Positions 13,476 through 16,427 of a DNA stretch of 16,427 bases are shown one piece after another. This DNA comes from CAYVZZ01 sp964456185 (GTDB lineage Bacteria; Pseudomonadota; Gammaproteobacteria; Pseudomonadales; Alcanivoracaceae). The stretch's first letter is position 1, and every line of letters starts with the position of its first letter. Where the stretch lies: the NCBI GenBank assembly GCA_964456185.1, contig CAYVZZ010000052.1, forward strand, positions 1 through 16,427, read 5' to 3'. The notes below the pieces were generated by a model. It worked only from the letters and a program-made list of their open reading frames with translations, had not been told where the DNA came from and did not search any database. The translations under genes were made by a program, and so were the position numbers.

Positions 13476-14547
13476 AAGTCACTTCCTCGCAAGCATCTGC
13501 TACCCGTTTAGTGCTATCCACAATGGCTTGTTGGCGGCCTGCCTTTGCCATGGCCAGTAACGCACGCCGGTCTTGCATGCCATCCAGGGCTTTTTTCAAG
13601 GTGGACGGTTGCAGATCTCGCTGCTGTAAAATGCGTGCCGCGCCGGCTTTCACCAAAAAGTTCGCGTTATGCGTTTGGTGGTCGTCCACCGCGGCAGGAA
13701 AGGGAATAAACAACGCAGCCACGCCAGCTGCGGCCACTTCACACACGGTGAGCGCGCCGGCACGGCAAATAATCAAATCCGCCCAGCTGTAGGCAGCGGG
13801 CATATCATCAATAAACTCATGAATGTCAGCTTCTAGTCCGGCCGTACGGTAAGCGTCCTGCGTTTTCTCTAAACGGCCACGACCGCATTGGTGGCGAATA
13901 GCCAAAGGTTGTGAAGCAAACACCTCGGCCAAACAAGCCGGTAGCTTCTGATTCAGCGCCAAAGCGCCTTGGCTGCCACCCAGAATCAACAGGTGTAAGC
14001 CATCGCCATGTACGCCATAGCGCATTACTGGGTCATCCAGTAAGAGAATGGGGGTGCGTACTGGGTTGCCGACAACGCGGGCATTTTTAAGTGCCCCCGG
14101 GAAGGCTTGCATACTCACCGCCGCCATACGCGACAAATAGCGGTTGGTCATACCGGCTACCGCATTTTGCTCGTGCACAATCAACGGGATGTGTTTGAGA
14201 CGTGCTGCCAGACCGCCCGGTCCCGAAGCATAACCACCAAAACCCAGCACCACGTCGGGTTTTACCTGACGCAAGACGCCAAGCGACTGCCAAAGGGCAC
14301 TGAGCAGCATAAAGGGCGCTTTCAATTTGCCCAACAACCCACCGCCACGCAGGCCGCGCACGCGCAAACGGTGCAGTTTAAGGTCATTGGCGGGCACCAA
14401 ACGATTTTCAATGCCACGTTCACTGCCCAACCACTCGACGTGCCAACCGCGCAGTTTTAACTCGTCGGCCACGGCCAATGCGGGAAAAACATGCCCGCCT
14501 GTACCACCGGCCATAATCAGGGCGCGCTGTTGCTTACGTTCAGCCAT
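13468..14547 (-). CDS. murG: Lipid II synthase (UDP-GlcNAc transferase MurG)
   Basis: MurG is a GT28 glycosyltransferase at the inner face of the inner membrane. It adds GlcNAc to lipid I, giving lipid II. The 359 residues show the N-terminal GGTGGH loop (14-19, H19), HEQN (125-128), the glycine-rich GGSQGA (190-195), CRAGALTVCE (261-270) and DDHQT (288-292), which bind the nucleotide sugar and pyrophosphate. A basic and hydrophobic patch at about 70-92 would touch the membrane. The ATG at 14547 overlaps the ftsW stop by one base (TAATG) and has GGGAGG upstream, so it is translationally coupled to ftsW, its partner in lipid II use. Confidence 0.97.
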   Translation of the reverse strand: MAERKQQRALIMAGGTGGHVFPALAVADELKLRGWHVEWLGSERGIENRLVPANDLKLHRLRVRGLRGGGLLGKLKAPFMLLSALWQSLGVLRQVKPDVVLGFGGYASGPGGLAARLKHIPLIVHEQNAVAGMTNRYLSRMAAVSMQAFPGALKNARVVGNPVRTPILLLDDPVMRYGVHGDGLHLLILGGSQGALALNQKLPACLAEVFASQPLAIRHQCGRGRLEKTQDAYRTAGLEADIHEFIDDMPAAYSWADLIICRAGALTVCEVAAAGVAALFIPFPAAVDDHQTHNANFLVKAGAARILQQRDLQPSTLKKALDGMQDRRALLAMAKAGRQQAIVDSTKRVADACEEVTYG

Positions 14548-15689
14548 TAGCCAACCCTCCCCTGATCACGGTAATAAGCATGCTCGGCACCGGCACGCAG
14601 CACCAACGCCACCATCGTCATGGAGATAATCAAGCTGGATCCGCCATAGCTCACAAACGGCAAGGTCAACCCTTTGGTGGGTAGAATACCCATGGTGACG
14701 CCGATATTGATGAACACCTGAGTGCAAATAATCAGGCTGATGCCATACACCATTTGTGCTTCGTAGAAGGAGCCGTGCTGTTGCAACATACGCGCCATAC
14801 GCAACATGCCGTAGCCAAGGCAGGCAAACACAGCAATGACAAAGGTCACGCCGACCAGCCCTAACTCTTCACCCAATACGGCAAACACAAAGTCAGTGTG
14901 GGCTTCTGGCAGGTAAAACAGCTTCTGCACGCCTTCACCCAGCCCAACGCCAAACCAATGACCACGACCAAAGGCAATAAGACTTTGGGTAAGCTGGTAG
15001 CCACTATCAAATTGATGCTGCCAAGGCGCCCAGAAACTCACTAAGCGTTGCACACGATACGGCTCGGCTAAGGCCATGCCAGTCGCGACAATTAGTGCCA
15101 ACACGGCCAGTACGGCAAAGTAACGCAACGGCACGCCAGCCATCATCAACATACCAAGCATGCAAATACCCAATACGACGATGGCGCCAAAGTCTGGTTC
15201 GAAGATCAAAATGCAGCTGAGCAGCACTAACACCGCAACCGGTGCCAACAGTGCCTGCCAGTGATGTTGCAGGGCTTTTTTATGGGTTTCGATATAACCG
15301 GCCAGATAAATCACAAAGCACAGTTTGGCGACTTCCGATGCCTGCACGGTCACCACGCCCAAGTTAATCCAGCGGCGCGCACCATTAACCGACACACCAA
15401 GTCCGGGTACCAGAACAATAAGCAAAGCGCTAACGGCGGCCAGCAACGCCAAATAACGCAGCTGTTTGAGCCACTCAATTGAAATGGTGAAGTAAATAAT
15501 GCCAGCCACCACAAAGCCCAGCAGAAGATAGGTAATTTGGTGGGCGCTAAAATAGAAGGCATTACCATCATGAATGCTGGCCGACACGCTCAAGGAAGCG
15601 GATGTCACCATGACAATGCCGATCAACAGAAGACAAACCGTGCTCCACAGGATGCCCGGTTGCATATGAGAGAGGCGCACTTTAGTCAT
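14547..15689 (-). CDS. ftsW: Septal peptidoglycan polymerase FtsW (SEDS family)
   Basis: FtsW polymerises lipid II into septal glycan strands together with the transpeptidase FtsI. From the ATG at 15689 it has 380 residues with about ten membrane segments. Family motifs include VNGARRWI (101-108), YLPEAHTDF (259-267) with the catalytic aspartate D266, and PTKGLTLPFVSYGGSS (337-352). A longer in-frame reading to 15827 exists, but it runs through murD and gives a non-membrane, Pro/Cys-rich leader, so it is rejected. The chosen start overlaps the murD stop by 8 nt and has a very strong GGGAGGT Shine-Dalgarno, 5 nt upstream. The protein is somewhat shorter than E. coli FtsW (414) because of a shorter N-terminal cytoplasmic tail. 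Confidence 0.96.
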   Translation of the reverse strand: MTKVRLSHMQPGILWSTVCLLLIGIVMVTSASLSVSASIHDGNAFYFSAHQITYLLLGFVVAGIIYFTISIEWLKQLRYLALLAAVSALLIVLVPGLGVSVNGARRWINLGVVTVQASEVAKLCFVIYLAGYIETHKKALQHHWQALLAPVAVLVLLSCILIFEPDFGAIVVLGICMLGMLMMAGVPLRYFAVLAVLALIVATGMALAEPYRVQRLVSFWAPWQHQFDSGYQLTQSLIAFGRGHWFGVGLGEGVQKLFYLPEAHTDFVFAVLGEELGLVGVTFVIAVFACLGYGMLRMARMLQQHGSFYEAQMVYGISLIICTQVFINIGVTMGILPTKGLTLPFVSYGGSSLIISMTMVALVLRAGAEHAYYRDQGRVG

Positions 15690-16427
15690 TGGCCACCTCC
15701 CGCACGAGATCACAGTATTGCTCGCCACGATCGACGTAGCTGGCAAACATGTCAAAGCTGGCGCAAGCGGGAGACAGCAATACCGCATCGCCCGGCTTAG
15801 CGGCTTTAGCGGCCTGCTCGACGGCATCGGCCAAGCTGGCCACCTGCTGGCTAGGCGTTTTCCCCAATCCTGCGCCTACCGCATCGGCGTCTTCACCAAT
15901 GAGAAAAGCGCCGCCCAGATATTGCTCTGCCGCTTCTTGCAGTGGGGTAAAATCTTGCCCTTTGCCCTGGCCGCCAGCAATCAACCAAATCTTGCCTTTA
16001 ATAGTGCTACCCACACCACCCAGTGCCGCTAAGGTGGCACCAACATTGGTGCCTTTGGAATCATCAAACCAGCCAATGTCGTTAGACTCTGCCACCAGCT
16101 GACAGCGATGAGGTAAACCACGGAATTGCTTAACCGCCGTCAACAAACCGGCTTGTGGCAGACCCAGCGCTTCCCCCATGGCTAAAACGGCCAACACGTT
16201 CAGGGCATTATGGCGACCACGAACGGCTAGCTCATTAAGTTTCAACAATGGCTGGCCATGGGCTTGCAACTCGCCATTTTGCTCATCAAAGCGGTAATCG
16301 GCCTGCGGATGCACACCAAAGCTGATTTGTGATGACACGCGCGCTGGTGGACGAGTCGCCTCGTCGTCGCGATTCCATACTGCGACCTCACAACCGTTAT
16401 AAATACGCTGTTTGGCGGCAATATAAG
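15682..16427 (-). CDS. murD: UDP-N-acetylmuramoylalanine--D-glutamate ligase, C-terminal part
   Basis: The frame is open to the window edge, so the 5' end is missing; 248 codons are present out of about 440. MurD adds D-glutamate to UDP-MurNAc-L-Ala with ATP. Near the edge, AAKQRIY aligns with the AAKLRIY segment of E. coli MurD that carries the carbamylated lysine (codon 16413-16411). Further on are RGRHNALN (end of the ATPase domain), LPHR and DSKGTN (opening of the C-terminal ligase domain) and SPACASFD (substrate-binding loop near the end). A GTG at 16338 inside the gene is not the true start. The stop overlaps ftsW by 8 nt. In this cluster mraY and murF usually lie further upstream, outside the window. 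Confidence 0.95.
   Translation of the reverse strand, partial: YIAAKQRIYNGCEVAVWNRDDEATRPPARVSSQISFGVHPQADYRFDEQNGELQAHGQPLLKLNELAVRGRHNALNVLAVLAMGEALGLPQAGLLTAVKQFRGLPHRCQLVAESNDIGWFDDSKGTNVGATLAALGGVGSTIKGKIWLIAGGQGKGQDFTPLQEAAEQYLGGAFLIGEDADAVGAGLGKTPSQQVASLADAVEQAAKAAKPGDAVLLSPACASFDMFASYVDRGEQYCDLVREVAND
15695..15701 (-). promoter_or_regulatory. Ribosome binding site that fixes the ftsW start
   Basis: GGGAGGT on the minus strand, 5 nt before the ATG at 15689 and inside the last codons of murD. It supports the 380-residue FtsW over the longer open frame. Confidence 0.7.

Noticed and set aside
15690..15827. N-terminal extension of ftsW (46 extra residues)
   Set aside because: It lies fully inside murD and reads as a Pro/Cys-rich non-membrane segment. 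The ATG at 15689 has a strong Shine-Dalgarno and a family-like N-terminus.
1..16427. Mobile elements, CRISPR arrays, toxin-antitoxin or defence genes, tRNAs
   Set aside because: I looked on both strands for repeats, transposase-like frames and small gene pairs. The window is filled with conserved housekeeping genes in a known order and shows no sign of insertion.

Overview
The window is a compact stretch of gammaproteobacterial chromosome, about half G+C by eye. It carries the distal part of the dcw (division and cell wall) cluster and runs through lpxC and secA to the first codons of a ribosomal protein operon. Every gene but one is on the minus strand, so the transcriptional order runs from high to low coordinates: murD (3' part), ftsW, murG, murC, ddl, ftsQ, ftsA, ftsZ, lpxC, an M23 peptidase gene, secA, argJ, a nudix-TenI fusion gene and rplM (first 23 codons). 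The exception is a DUF721/DciA gene on the plus strand between lpxC and the M23 gene.

The content points to a gammaproteobacterium outside the Enterobacterales, of the Pseudomonas/Oceanospirillales kind. It has DciA rather than a DnaC-type helicase loader. A bifunctional argJ lies behind secA, the MutT-like protein has a C-terminal TenI domain, and there is no secM upstream of secA. The genus cannot be fixed from this sequence.

Region 16427-10355 (murD to ftsQ) is tightly packed, with each start overlapping the previous stop by 1 to 8 nt, which suggests translational coupling. MurD, MurC and Ddl make and build the UDP-MurNAc-peptide precursor, MurG makes lipid II, and FtsW polymerises it with its partner PBP at the septum. 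FtsQ, FtsA and FtsZ are divisome scaffold, membrane tether and tubulin-like ring. Region 10354-7636 loosens: ftsA has a strong Shine-Dalgarno, ftsZ sits behind a 113-nt spacer with two strong predicted hairpins, and lpxC has its own promoter and about 115 nt of leader.

Region 6720-5074 holds dciA, convergent with lpxC (4 nt apart) and divergent from a membrane-anchored, probably active M23 endopeptidase. A clear rho-independent terminator follows the M23 gene. secA then starts a new unit with its own promoter, and argJ (5-nt gap) and the nudix-TenI gene (7-nt gap) follow. A new promoter and structured leader precede rplM.

I see no mobile element, CRISPR array, tRNA or rRNA, frameshift or broken gene, and no stretch over 300 bases without a gene. 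No new multigene system is evident. The observations most worth a second look are regulatory RNA structure (ftsA-ftsZ spacer, lpxC leader), the nudix-TenI fusion with altered TMP-synthase motifs, and the position of dciA.
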